Position numbers and translations under genes: made by a program. A stretch of 6,832 nt of DNA, taken from assembly GCA_937907975.1 (NCBI GenBank), contig CALEQS010000262.1:1-6832 (forward strand). Reading direction: 5' to 3'. The DNA is from an uncultured Clostridia bacterium (GTDB taxonomy: Bacteria > Bacillota > Clostridia > Oscillospirales > Oscillospiraceae). Below are positions 1 to 4,982 of the stretch, one piece after another; position 1 is the stretch's first letter; each line of letters starts with the position of its first letter. The notes beneath the pieces are model-generated. The model was not told where the DNA came from. It did not search any database and saw only the letters and a list, made by a program, of their open reading frames with translations.

Positions 1-146
1 TGGAGAGGCTGAGAGCGGAGATCGCCGCGCTGGACGAAAAAGAGCCGAAGAACATGAACAGCGAGGCCTATGAGACCTGGGCCGACCGCCACGAGGAGCT
101 GGAGGATCAGGTGGATGAGATCCTCGAGCTGCTGGAGGACGAATAA
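1..146 (+). CDS. C-terminal end of an unrecognised acidic, probably coiled-coil protein (partial)
   Basis: An open frame enters from the left edge and ends at TAA (144-146), leaving about 47 residues. The tail is rich in Glu, Asp and Leu and ends in EILELLEDE. Its Leu/Ile residues are spaced roughly as heptads, which fits a helical or coiled-coil C-terminus, and it contains one Trp (YETWADRHEEL). I do not recognise the family and assign no function. The frame is supported by amphipathic composition, by GC-rich third positions like those of the genes around it, and by a strong stem-loop starting a few bases after the stop. A longer frame at 70-387 in another phase runs straight through that stem-loop and is not credible. 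The upstream part of the gene is outside the window. Confidence 0.6.
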   Translation, partial: ERLRAEIAALDEKEPKNMNSEAYETWADRHEELEDQVDEILELLEDE

Positions 147-153
147 GACGCAC

Positions 154-179
154 AAATGCCCGCCGTCAGGCGGGCATTT
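154..179 (+). terminator. Intrinsic-type terminator hairpin after the left-edge gene
   Basis: A perfect 11-bp stem AAATGCCCGCC / GGCGGGCATTT (154-164 and 169-179) encloses the loop GTCA. It lies seven bases after the TAA of the left-edge gene. The T tract is only the three T's that close the stem, and the A-rich 5' side makes it potentially bidirectional. A near-identical hairpin at 418-443 follows the convergent gene. Confidence 0.7.
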
Positions 180-224
180 CACAGTTTGTCGAAAAAGTAA
201 AGTCGGCATTGTCTGTGTGCAAGA

Positions 225-416
225 GCCTCGCAGAGTTCCGTCATCCGCAGATGACGGAATAAAGTCAGATCTGTTTTTTTCGGGGGCGTGTACCTCGAAA
301 AAAACACTTCTCGGCCCAGCAAGTGAGCGAGCAAAGCGAGTGCGCGCCGCGGGCTGCATCTTTTCGAAGAAATGCTTGCATTTCTGAGAGAGTGTGTCGA
401 ATTTTTCGACACACTC
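225..416 (-). repeat. Composite hairpin element, copy C (3' of the DUF554 gene)
   Basis: Read on the - strand, this gene-free stretch holds, in order: a perfect 12-bp hairpin with a 3-nt loop (416-390); an extra AGAAATGC/GCATTTCT hairpin (385-368); GATGCA; a weak outer pairing around 356-351 with 317-312, enclosing a CTCGCTTTGCTCGC stretch; a 10-bp hairpin of a T7 run against an A7 run whose loop contains AGGTACACGCCC (305-273); the linker CAGATCTGACTTTA; and a 10-bp hairpin with loop TGCG (259-236) followed by CTCTGCGAGGC. The last two hairpins and their linker match copies A (6299-6481) and B (6553-6730) in order, spacing and loop sequence. The first half is more diverged and its second hairpin is poorly preserved. 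It follows the DUF554 gene in that gene's sense orientation. Confidence 0.65.
236..259 (-). repeat. H4-type hairpin, 10-bp stem with TGCG loop
   Basis: On the - strand the stem is TTCCGTCATC / GATGACGGAA with loop TGCG. It is preceded by CTGACTTTA and followed by CTCTGCGAGGC. It is the same unit as 6564-6587, with the inner five base pairs changed on both sides of the stem. Confidence 0.75.
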
Positions 417-417
417 G

Positions 418-443
418 AAATGCCCGCCGCCAGGCGGGCATTT
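418..443 (-). terminator. Terminator hairpin after the DUF554 gene
   Basis: The perfect 11-bp stem AAATGCCCGCC / GGCGGGCATTT (418-428 and 433-443) encloses a 4-nt loop and lies six bases beyond the TAA of the DUF554 gene on the - strand. It differs from 154-179 by one loop base. The shared sequence extends outward: both copies start with CGCACAAATGCCCGCC shortly after a TAA stop, in inverted orientation. The hairpin is followed on the - strand by a second 12-bp stem-loop (416-390). Confidence 0.7.
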
Positions 444-449
444 GTGCGC

Positions 450-1169
450 TTAAAGGGGGAGCAGATCCCAGACAATGGGGATCAATAGGGACGGGAGCAT
501 ATTGCCTACCGGGAACTTCTTACCGAAGGCGATGTTGATGCCGACGCAGAAGATGAGGGCGGAGCCCACCAGTGAGAGCTGGGAGATCAGCGCGTCTCCG
601 ATGAATGCGCCGCAGAAGTGGGCAATCAGCGTGATGGCCCCCTGATAGACGAAGATGGGCAGTGCCGAGCAGGCGGCGCCCAGCCCATAGGTGGAGGCCA
701 TGACCACCACGATGACCAGATCGAGCACCGCTTTTGCGGTGAGCAGGGAGTGGTCCCCGGTCAGTCCGTCCTGAATGGAGCCGACGATGGCCATGGCGCC
801 GATGCAGATGATGAGGGTAGTGTTGACGAAACCGTCCACAAAGCCGCTGTCATTCTTGCGCCGCAGCAGCTTCCGCAGGGCATCCCCCGCCTGCTCCATC
901 CGCCGCTCCACGTCGATGAGACAGCCCAGCAGACTGCCCAGCACCAGCGAGAAGATGAGCAGCATGGTGCCCCGGGTCTCCAGCGTACCGTCGGAGACGG
1001 TGAACATCCGCTGAAGCGTCCCGGCAATGCCGATGAAGATGACCGCCACGCCGCTGGCCTGCATTAAAATATCCTGTAAATTCTGGCGCAGCCCCCGTTT
1101 GCAGACCATGCCGATGAGCCCGCCCGCCAGGACGGCCCCGGTGTTGATAAGTGTGCCAAGTCCGATCAT
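450..1169 (-). CDS. DUF554 (YdfK/YqgA-type) multi-pass inner membrane protein
   Basis: This 239-residue protein is very hydrophobic, with about seven likely membrane segments (near residues 5-23, 37-53, 68-86, 115-132, 145-165, 173-190 and 196-214) and a short hydrophobic C-terminal stretch. A charged loop (ERRMEQ...RKLLRRKND, about 88-107) sits between the third and fourth segments. The N-terminal IGLGTLINTGAVLAGGLIG and the central GSIQDGLTGDHSLLTAKAVLD region match the DUF554 family as I remember it, whose members are around 230 residues; their function is unproven and a transport role is only suspected. The ATG at 1169-1167 fits the family N-terminus but has only a weak, distant GGAA as ribosome site. 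It lies 116 bp after the fumarase gene, from which hairpins separate it, so it probably has its own promoter; I found no convincing one. It ends 4 bp from the outermost base of a terminator-linked repeat. Confidence 0.85.
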   Translation of the reverse strand: MIGLGTLINTGAVLAGGLIGMVCKRGLRQNLQDILMQASGVAVIFIGIAGTLQRMFTVSDGTLETRGTMLLIFSLVLGSLLGCLIDVERRMEQAGDALRKLLRRKNDSGFVDGFVNTTLIICIGAMAIVGSIQDGLTGDHSLLTAKAVLDLVIVVVMASTYGLGAACSALPIFVYQGAITLIAHFCGAFIGDALISQLSLVGSALIFCVGINIAFGKKFPVGNMLPSLLIPIVWDLLPL

Positions 1170-1206
1170 AGGTTTTTCGTGTTCCGTTCGTTGTATGAAT
1201 TTTGGC

Positions 1207-1292
1207 GGTTTGACAGAATTTCGCCGCCCGCGGGCGGCGAAATAAATTGCATTTTCTTTATGATCTCTGAGAAAACCTCAGTTTCTCAGAGA
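1207..1292 (-). repeat. Shorter relative of the composite hairpin element (copy D), overlapping the fumarase stop
   Basis: Read on the - strand it has an 11-bp stem with a 7-nt loop (1292-1264), a 21-nt AT-rich linker ending CAATTTA, and a 10-bp stem TTTCGCCGCC / GGCGGCGAAA with loop CGCG (1242-1219), then TTCTGTCAAACC. Hairpin order, stem lengths, the TTTA just before the second hairpin and the CTGT motif after it match the second half of copies A to C. The first loop (CTGAGGT) has diverged from their common loop. Counted outward, the second hairpin is a perfect 26-bp palindrome (1218-1243). Confidence 0.5.
1264..1292 (-). terminator. Hairpin overlapping the end of the fumarase alpha gene
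   Basis: The stem TCTCTGAGAAA / TTTCTCAGAGA (11 bp, 7-nt loop) begins inside the last codons of the fumarase gene; its 5' arm on the - strand includes the TGA stop (1288-1286). No clean T tract follows on the - strand (TCATAAAGAAAATG), so termination is plausible but not certain. It may instead, or also, protect the 3' end of the transcript. Confidence 0.45.
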
Positions 1293-2128
1293 ACCTTCGT
1301 TGCGTGCCGTGTCACATGGCAACCCAGATTGACGCAGCAGGGCAGACCGGCGATGTGGGTGGGGTAGGCGTTGATGGCCACCGCCAGCGCGGTGGTCTGG
1401 CCGCCCAGACCCTGAGGGCCGATGCCCAGCCGGTTGATCTTCTCCAGAATGCGCGCCTCCATCTCGGCGTAGAAGGGATCTTCGTTGTGCTGATCCACCG
1501 GGCGGAGCAGGGCTTTTTTGGCCAGAATGGCGCACAGCTCCGCGTCGCCGCCCAGACCGACGCCCACCACCACCGGCGGACAGGGGTTGCTTCCGGCCTC
1601 GGACACCGCCTGCACGATGGTGTCCTCAATGACCTCCTGAGTGACGGAGGGCTTGAGCATATGCAGGGAGGTCATGTTCTCGCTGCCGAAGCCCTTGGGG
1701 GCCATGGTGATGGTGAGCTGATCTCCCTCCACCAGTTCCACATGGAGCACGGCGGGGGTGTTGTCGTCGGTGTTCACCCGGCGGATGGGGTCGCGTACCA
1801 CGCTCTTGCGCAGAAAGCCCTCGGTGTAGCCCGTGGAAACGCCCTCATTCACAGCGTCCCGGAGCAGGCCGCCGGTGATGTGGGCATCCTGCCCCAGCTG
1901 GCAGAACACCACGGCCATGCCGGTGTCCTGACAGATGGGGAGCTGCTTCTCCCCGGCGAAGGTGTAGTTCTCCACCAGATCGCCCAGAATGGAGCGGCCC
2001 ACCGGGGAGGGCTCGACCTGCTCCGCCTTGACAATGGCGTCTTTGATGTCACAGGGCAGGGCACAGTTGGCCTCGATGCACAGATCGCGCACGGCGGAAA
2101 CGATGGCTTCATATGTAATTTCACGCAT
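1286..2128 (-). CDS. Class I (iron-sulfur) fumarate hydratase, alpha subunit
   Basis: This 280-residue protein is about the full length of the alpha subunit of two-subunit class I fumarases and the related L-tartrate dehydratases. These interconvert fumarate and malate, or dehydrate tartrate, using a [4Fe-4S] cluster in the cytoplasm. Visible family marks are PICQDTG (C66), NPCPP (C183) and the C-terminal NLGCH (C270), the three expected cluster cysteines, plus PKGFGSENMTSLHML (144-158), VGVGLGGD (188-195) and GPQGLGGQTTALAV (237-250). The start is supported by GGAGGG nine bases upstream, inside the last codons of the phosphatase gene; the genes are 5 bp apart, so translation is probably coupled. 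The beta subunit, which carries the rest of the active site and often follows directly, is absent here: the next gene on this strand is DUF554. Fumarase versus tartrate dehydratase cannot be settled from this subunit alone; fumarase is the more common assignment. Confidence 0.88.
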   Translation of the reverse strand: MREITYEAIVSAVRDLCIEANCALPCDIKDAIVKAEQVEPSPVGRSILGDLVENYTFAGEKQLPICQDTGMAVVFCQLGQDAHITGGLLRDAVNEGVSTGYTEGFLRKSVVRDPIRRVNTDDNTPAVLHVELVEGDQLTITMAPKGFGSENMTSLHMLKPSVTQEVIEDTIVQAVSEAGSNPCPPVVVGVGLGGDAELCAILAKKALLRPVDQHNEDPFYAEMEARILEKINRLGIGPQGLGGQTTALAVAINAYPTHIAGLPCCVNLGCHVTRHATKVL

Positions 2129-2133
2129 GATCG

Positions 2134-2949
2134 TTAACCCTCCAGAGAGATAAAGTGAGGTTTGCGGTTCTCAAAAGCGGTCACATAGCGGAAGCCGATC
2201 TCCCGCAGCATCTCATAGACCCCCAAAATGTGGGTGCCCACATATTCCGGGGAGTGGGCATCGCTGCCCACGGTGACGATCTCGCCGCCCAGTTCCCTGT
2301 AGGTGGACATCAGCTCAAAATAGTCCTGACGGATGCGTCCCGACCAGTTCTTGGTGTTGACCTCAAGGCCCCGGCCCTTTTCGATGATGATCTTCAGGAT
2401 CTCACGGATCTGATCCTGATAGCGATCCAGGCTCACATTCTGACCGTCCCGGTCACGCATATATCGCATGGGGTAGGGGATGTGGCCGAAGGTGTCAAAC
2501 TTTCCCCACTGGACGCTCTGGAGCATGGTGTGGAAATAGTCGTCCAGATGGACATAGCAGGTGGCGGCGTCCTTATAAGTGAAGTCGTAAAAGTCCAGCC
2601 GTCCGGCGGCAATGCTCAGATTGTGGACGGAGCAGATCACCTGATCCAGTCCCGGTTCCCGCTGCACCCGCTCGGCTGCCTCAAAGTCAGTGGGCACGTT
2701 GCCGATCTCGATGCCGTAATGGATCTTTACCTTGTCGCCGCATTCCGCCAGCGCCAGCTTCTGCTGCTCGCGGGCAGGGGCCCAGTCGTAATTGGGGTTA
2801 TAGCTGCCGTCAATATCCAGAATATCAAAGTGATCGGTGAAGCAGATCTCGCTCACGCCGTGGGCCACGGCTCCCCGGGCCATGTCCGCGCGGGGGGAGT
2901 CGCTGTCCCGGGAGACGATGGAGTGCATATGGCTGTCTGCAAAGTACAT
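2134..2949 (-). CDS. PHP-family phosphatase, histidinol-phosphatase type
   Basis: This 271-residue protein is the usual size for monofunctional PHP histidinol-phosphatases, which hydrolyse L-histidinol phosphate to histidinol in histidine synthesis. PHP metal-site motifs appear in order: DSHMHS (H7, H9), TDHFD (H40), GIEIG (E81), SVHN (H109), FGHIPYP (H156) and GSDAHS (D230, H232), so the trinuclear metal centre looks complete. The start has AGGAA eight bases upstream and a promoter-like site just before it. No other histidine gene is in view. Its partner in the operon is the fumarase alpha subunit, 5 bp downstream, which gives no clear metabolic link. The substrate is therefore less certain than the fold: other PHP phosphoesterases share these motifs. 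The conserved YDFTYKDA and HLDDYF stretches and the FGHIPYP motif favour the HisJ/HisK-like branch. Confidence 0.8.
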   Translation of the reverse strand: MYFADSHMHSIVSRDSDSPRADMARGAVAHGVSEICFTDHFDILDIDGSYNPNYDWAPAREQQKLALAECGDKVKIHYGIEIGNVPTDFEAAERVQREPGLDQVICSVHNLSIAAGRLDFYDFTYKDAATCYVHLDDYFHTMLQSVQWGKFDTFGHIPYPMRYMRDRDGQNVSLDRYQDQIREILKIIIEKGRGLEVNTKNWSGRIRQDYFELMSTYRELGGEIVTVGSDAHSPEYVGTHILGVYEMLREIGFRYVTAFENRKPHFISLEG

Positions 2950-2985
2950 GGAAACACTTCCTGTCTAATCAGAGAATTCCTTATC

Positions 2986-3014
2986 AGTATACCACAGATT
3001 CCCCGCCGTGCCAC
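2986..3014 (-). promoter_or_regulatory. Probable sigma-A promoter for the phosphatase-fumarase operon
   Basis: On the - strand, GTGGCA (3014-3009) is followed by a 17-bp spacer and TATACT (2991-2986). TGG directly before the -10 gives an extended -10 (TGGTATACT), which compensates for the 4/6 match at -35. A transcript would start about 30 bases before the ATG at 2949. Confidence 0.55.
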
Positions 3015-3125
3015 ACTTTCTTTTGTTAAAGCAGCAGAATTTTCCGGCCTGAAAATGGGCTTTGGCACATTGCCGGAGCAGTCGTTTTATTTTTTTGTCA
3101 TATTTTGTGAAAAATTGAAATTAAA

Positions 3126-3154
3126 TTGACATAACTTCCGCTGGCGTGTATAAT
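3126..3154 (+). promoter_or_regulatory. Consensus sigma-A promoter of the ftsEX operon
   Basis: TTGACA (3126-3131), a 17-bp spacer and TATAAT (3149-3154) match the housekeeping consensus at every position. AT-rich DNA lies just upstream (around 3090-3125). Transcription should begin near 3161, giving a leader of about 44 nt before ftsE. The site is back to back with the phosphatase-operon promoter, with about 110 bp between the two -35 boxes. Confidence 0.85.
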
Positions 3155-3204
3155 TATCCCTGTATATTGGAACTGATGACAAATCGCAAATACGAGGTAT
3201 CCAT

Positions 3205-3936
3205 ATGATTCGTTTCAACAACGTAAGAAAGACATATCCCAACGGGACACAGGCATTGAAGGGGCTCTCCTTCGAGCTGAAGGACGGCGAGTTTGCCTTT
3301 CTGGTCGGCCCCTCCGGCGCGGGCAAGAGCACGATCCTCAGCCTGCTGACCGCCGAGGAGCCCATCACTGGCGGCAGCCTGATGGTGAACGGTTACAACC
3401 TGAACACCATCCGTCCCCGGCAGGTGCCCTATCTGCGCCGCAGCCTGGGCATCGTGTTTCAGGATTTCCGCCTGATCCCGAAAAAGACGGTGTACGAGAA
3501 CATGGCCTTCGCCATGCGGGTCGTGGGCGCATCCACCCGGGAGATGAAGCGCCGCATTCCCTATGTGCTGGATCTGGTCGGCCTGGCGGGCAAGGAGAAC
3601 AATATGCCCGGCGAGCTGTCCGGCGGTGAGCAGCAGCGCGTGGCCATTGCCCGGGCGCTGGTGAACAACCCCAGCACCATCATTGCCGACGAGCCGACCG
3701 GTAACCTTGACCCGGACCGGTCGATGGAGATCATGTCCCTGCTGGAGCGCATCAATGCGCTGGGCACCACCATGCTGGTGGTCACCCATGAAAAGGGGCT
3801 GGTCAATCATTTCAACAAGCGCGTGATCCATATCGAGGACGGTGTGGTCGCCAGCGACGAGGAGGACGGTTTTTACATCTATGGAGACGACAACAAAGAG
3901 ACAGGCACCGAGACGGCGGAAACACAAGAGCAATAA
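3205..3936 (+). CDS. ftsE: FtsE, ATP-binding subunit of the FtsEX cell-division complex
   Basis: A 243-residue ABC ATPase with every nucleotide-binding motif intact: Walker A GPSGAGKST (35-43), Q-loop FQDFRL (Q86), signature LSGGEQQR (138-145), Walker B TIIADEPTGNLD (158-169) and switch histidine H195 (VVTHE). FtsE is cytoplasmic and pairs with FtsX; ATP turnover is passed through FtsX to activate peptidoglycan hydrolysis at the division site or side wall. The QDFRLIPKKTVYENMAFAMRV region is typical of FtsE rather than of LolD- or MacB-type ATPases, and the next gene being ftsX settles the call. After residue 215 there is an acidic, polar tail of about 28 residues, slightly longer than in many FtsE proteins; its last codons overlap the start of ftsX. 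The ATG is preceded by GAGG with a 7-nt gap and lies about 50 bp after a consensus promoter. Confidence 0.95.
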   Translation: MIRFNNVRKTYPNGTQALKGLSFELKDGEFAFLVGPSGAGKSTILSLLTAEEPITGGSLMVNGYNLNTIRPRQVPYLRRSLGIVFQDFRLIPKKTVYENMAFAMRVVGASTREMKRRIPYVLDLVGLAGKENNMPGELSGGEQQRVAIARALVNNPSTIIADEPTGNLDPDRSMEIMSLLERINALGTTMLVVTHEKGLVNHFNKRVIHIEDGVVASDEEDGFYIYGDDNKETGTETAETQEQ

Positions 3937-4813
3937 TTTCCGCTACTACGTCAGAGAGGGCTTCAAGGGCCTGTTCAGTCACGGCTTTATGTCCGCCGCC
4001 GCGATCATCATCATCGCCGCCTGCCTGCTGATCACCGGCAGCTTTTCTCTGGTGGCGGTCAACATCGAATACAACCTGAGCAAGCTCATGGAGGAGAATG
4101 AGTTCCTGGCCTATGTGGAGGATGATTACACCGAGGAGCAGGCCCAGGCGCTTCAGAGCCAGATCGAGTCCATCGACAATGTGGCTACGGTCACATTTAT
4201 TTCACGTCAGGAGGCAAAGGACAGCTACCTCTCCGATATTGGAGCGGACAACGACCTTTACAGCTCCCTGCCTGACAATGTGCTGCGGGACCGCTATTCC
4301 ATCAGCGTGACTGACATCAGCAAACTTTCCGACACCATCGCCAGTGTGCGGCAGGTGGAGGGCATCGCCGACATCTCCGCCGCGCTGGATGTGGCCAACG
4401 GCTTTATCACGGTGCGCAATGTGGTGACGCTCGTCAGCATTGCTCTGGTGGCCATTCTGCTGGTCATCTCCCTGTTCATCGTGTCCAACGCCATCAAGCT
4501 GGCCACCCTGTCCCGTCAGGAGGAGATCGGCATTATGAAGATGTGCGGCGCGACCAACGGCTTTATCCGTATGCCCTTCGTGTTTGAGGGCATCGTGCTG
4601 GGCCTTGCCAGTGCCATCATCGGCTTTGCCTGCCAGTGGGGCATCTATGAACTGCTCATCAACGCCATTCAGAGTGCCAGCCGGATGCAGCTGGTCAGCA
4701 TCGTGCCCTTCGTTCATCTGGCTCCCATCGTGGGTGCCTGTTTCGCGGGCGTGGGCCTGATCGTCGGCGTCTGCGGCAGTCTGTTCACCATCCGCAAGTA
4801 CCTGCAGGTCTGA
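3881..4813 (+). CDS. ftsX: FtsX, membrane subunit of the FtsEX complex
   Basis: From the chosen ATG the protein has 310 residues, the usual FtsX length. A basic cytoplasmic N-terminus (RRRKHKSNNFRYYVREGFKGLFSHG) leads into TM1 (about 37-60), then an extracytoplasmic domain (about 62-180), TM2 (181-205), TM3 (233-257) and TM4 (281-303). SRQEEIGIMKMCGAT (211-225), after TM2, is the characteristic segment of the family that couples to the ATPase. The extracytoplasmic domain is where FtsX proteins bind their hydrolase. The start overlaps ftsE by 56 bp. An AGGAGG at 3860-3865 is 15 nt away, farther than ideal, so initiation probably depends on ribosomes finishing ftsE. A GTG at 3842 would add 13 residues unlike FtsX N-termini and sits upstream of that AGGAGG, so I rejected it. 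Confidence 0.93.
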   Translation: METTTKRQAPRRRKHKSNNFRYYVREGFKGLFSHGFMSAAAIIIIAACLLITGSFSLVAVNIEYNLSKLMEENEFLAYVEDDYTEEQAQALQSQIESIDNVATVTFISRQEAKDSYLSDIGADNDLYSSLPDNVLRDRYSISVTDISKLSDTIASVRQVEGIADISAALDVANGFITVRNVVTLVSIALVAILLVISLFIVSNAIKLATLSRQEEIGIMKMCGATNGFIRMPFVFEGIVLGLASAIIGFACQWGIYELLINAIQSASRMQLVSIVPFVHLAPIVGACFAGVGLIVGVCGSLFTIRKYLQV

Positions 4814-4828
4814 TGTGAAGGGGACAAT

Positions 4829-4966
4829 ATGAGCAGCAATAAAAAGAAAAACAACAAATACGGCTGGGACTGCCGCCGCATTGCGGTGGCAGTCGTCGCC
4901 GGTGCGATGGCTCTGCTTTTGCTGGTGCCCATTGCCATGCAGGCACTGAGCCTTGCGTTGACCTGA
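4829..4966 (+). CDS. 45-residue single-pass membrane protein between ftsX and the M23 peptidase
   Basis: A short frame starts at ATG 4829 and ends at TGA 4964-4966. It has a good ribosome site, AGGGGA (4820-4825), three bases before the ATG, or about five counted from GGGG. The first ten residues, MSSNKKKNNK, are basic and polar. YGWDCRRI leads into one hydrophobic helix (about 18-44: IAVAVVAGAMALLLLVPIAMQALSLAL) that ends at the C-terminus. The positive-inside rule predicts a cytoplasmic N-terminus, so it is a membrane anchor rather than a secreted protein; a signal peptide with almost nothing after it is the alternative reading. It lies 15 bp after ftsX and 16 bp before the peptidase gene, on the same transcript. 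I do not recognise a named family. Position suggests a role with FtsEX or its hydrolase, or simply in translational relay across the gap; this is inference. Confidence 0.7.
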   Translation: MSSNKKKNNKYGWDCRRIAVAVVAGAMALLLLVPIAMQALSLALT

Positions 4967-4982
4967 GAGGAGCGCGGTACCA

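Noticed and set aside
70..387. + strand frame crossing the end of the left-edge gene
   Set aside because: It uses a different phase from the plausible C-terminus and runs through a terminator and the hairpin-rich gap.
225..416. CRISPR array or tRNA gene as explanation for the hairpin-rich gaps
   Set aside because: There are no regularly spaced identical repeats with unique spacers. No cloverleaf with a T-loop GTTCRANNC signature is seen here or at 6299-6730.
1210..1238. TTGACA on the + strand as a promoter
   Set aside because: The sequence 17 bp downstream is GGCGGC, with no -10, and no + strand gene follows. It is part of hairpin element D.
1304..2137. + strand open frame opposite the fumarase alpha gene
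   Set aside because: His/Gly/Gln-rich shadow translation. The - strand frame holds the cluster cysteines and family motifs.
3010..3080. Riboswitch or attenuator in the divergent intergenic region
   Set aside because: Only short, weak pairings such as TTTTC/GAAAA are present. The ftsE leader is about 44 nt, too short for a known riboswitch, and the other leader is about 30 nt.
2155..3129. Long + strand open frame opposite the PHP phosphatase
   Set aside because: The - strand protein has complete PHP metal motifs. The + frame also runs across both promoters and has no family resemblance.
3842..3880. GTG start giving FtsX 13 extra residues
   Set aside because: It lies upstream of the AGGAGG, and the extra residues do not resemble FtsX N-termini. 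ATG 3881 gives normal length.
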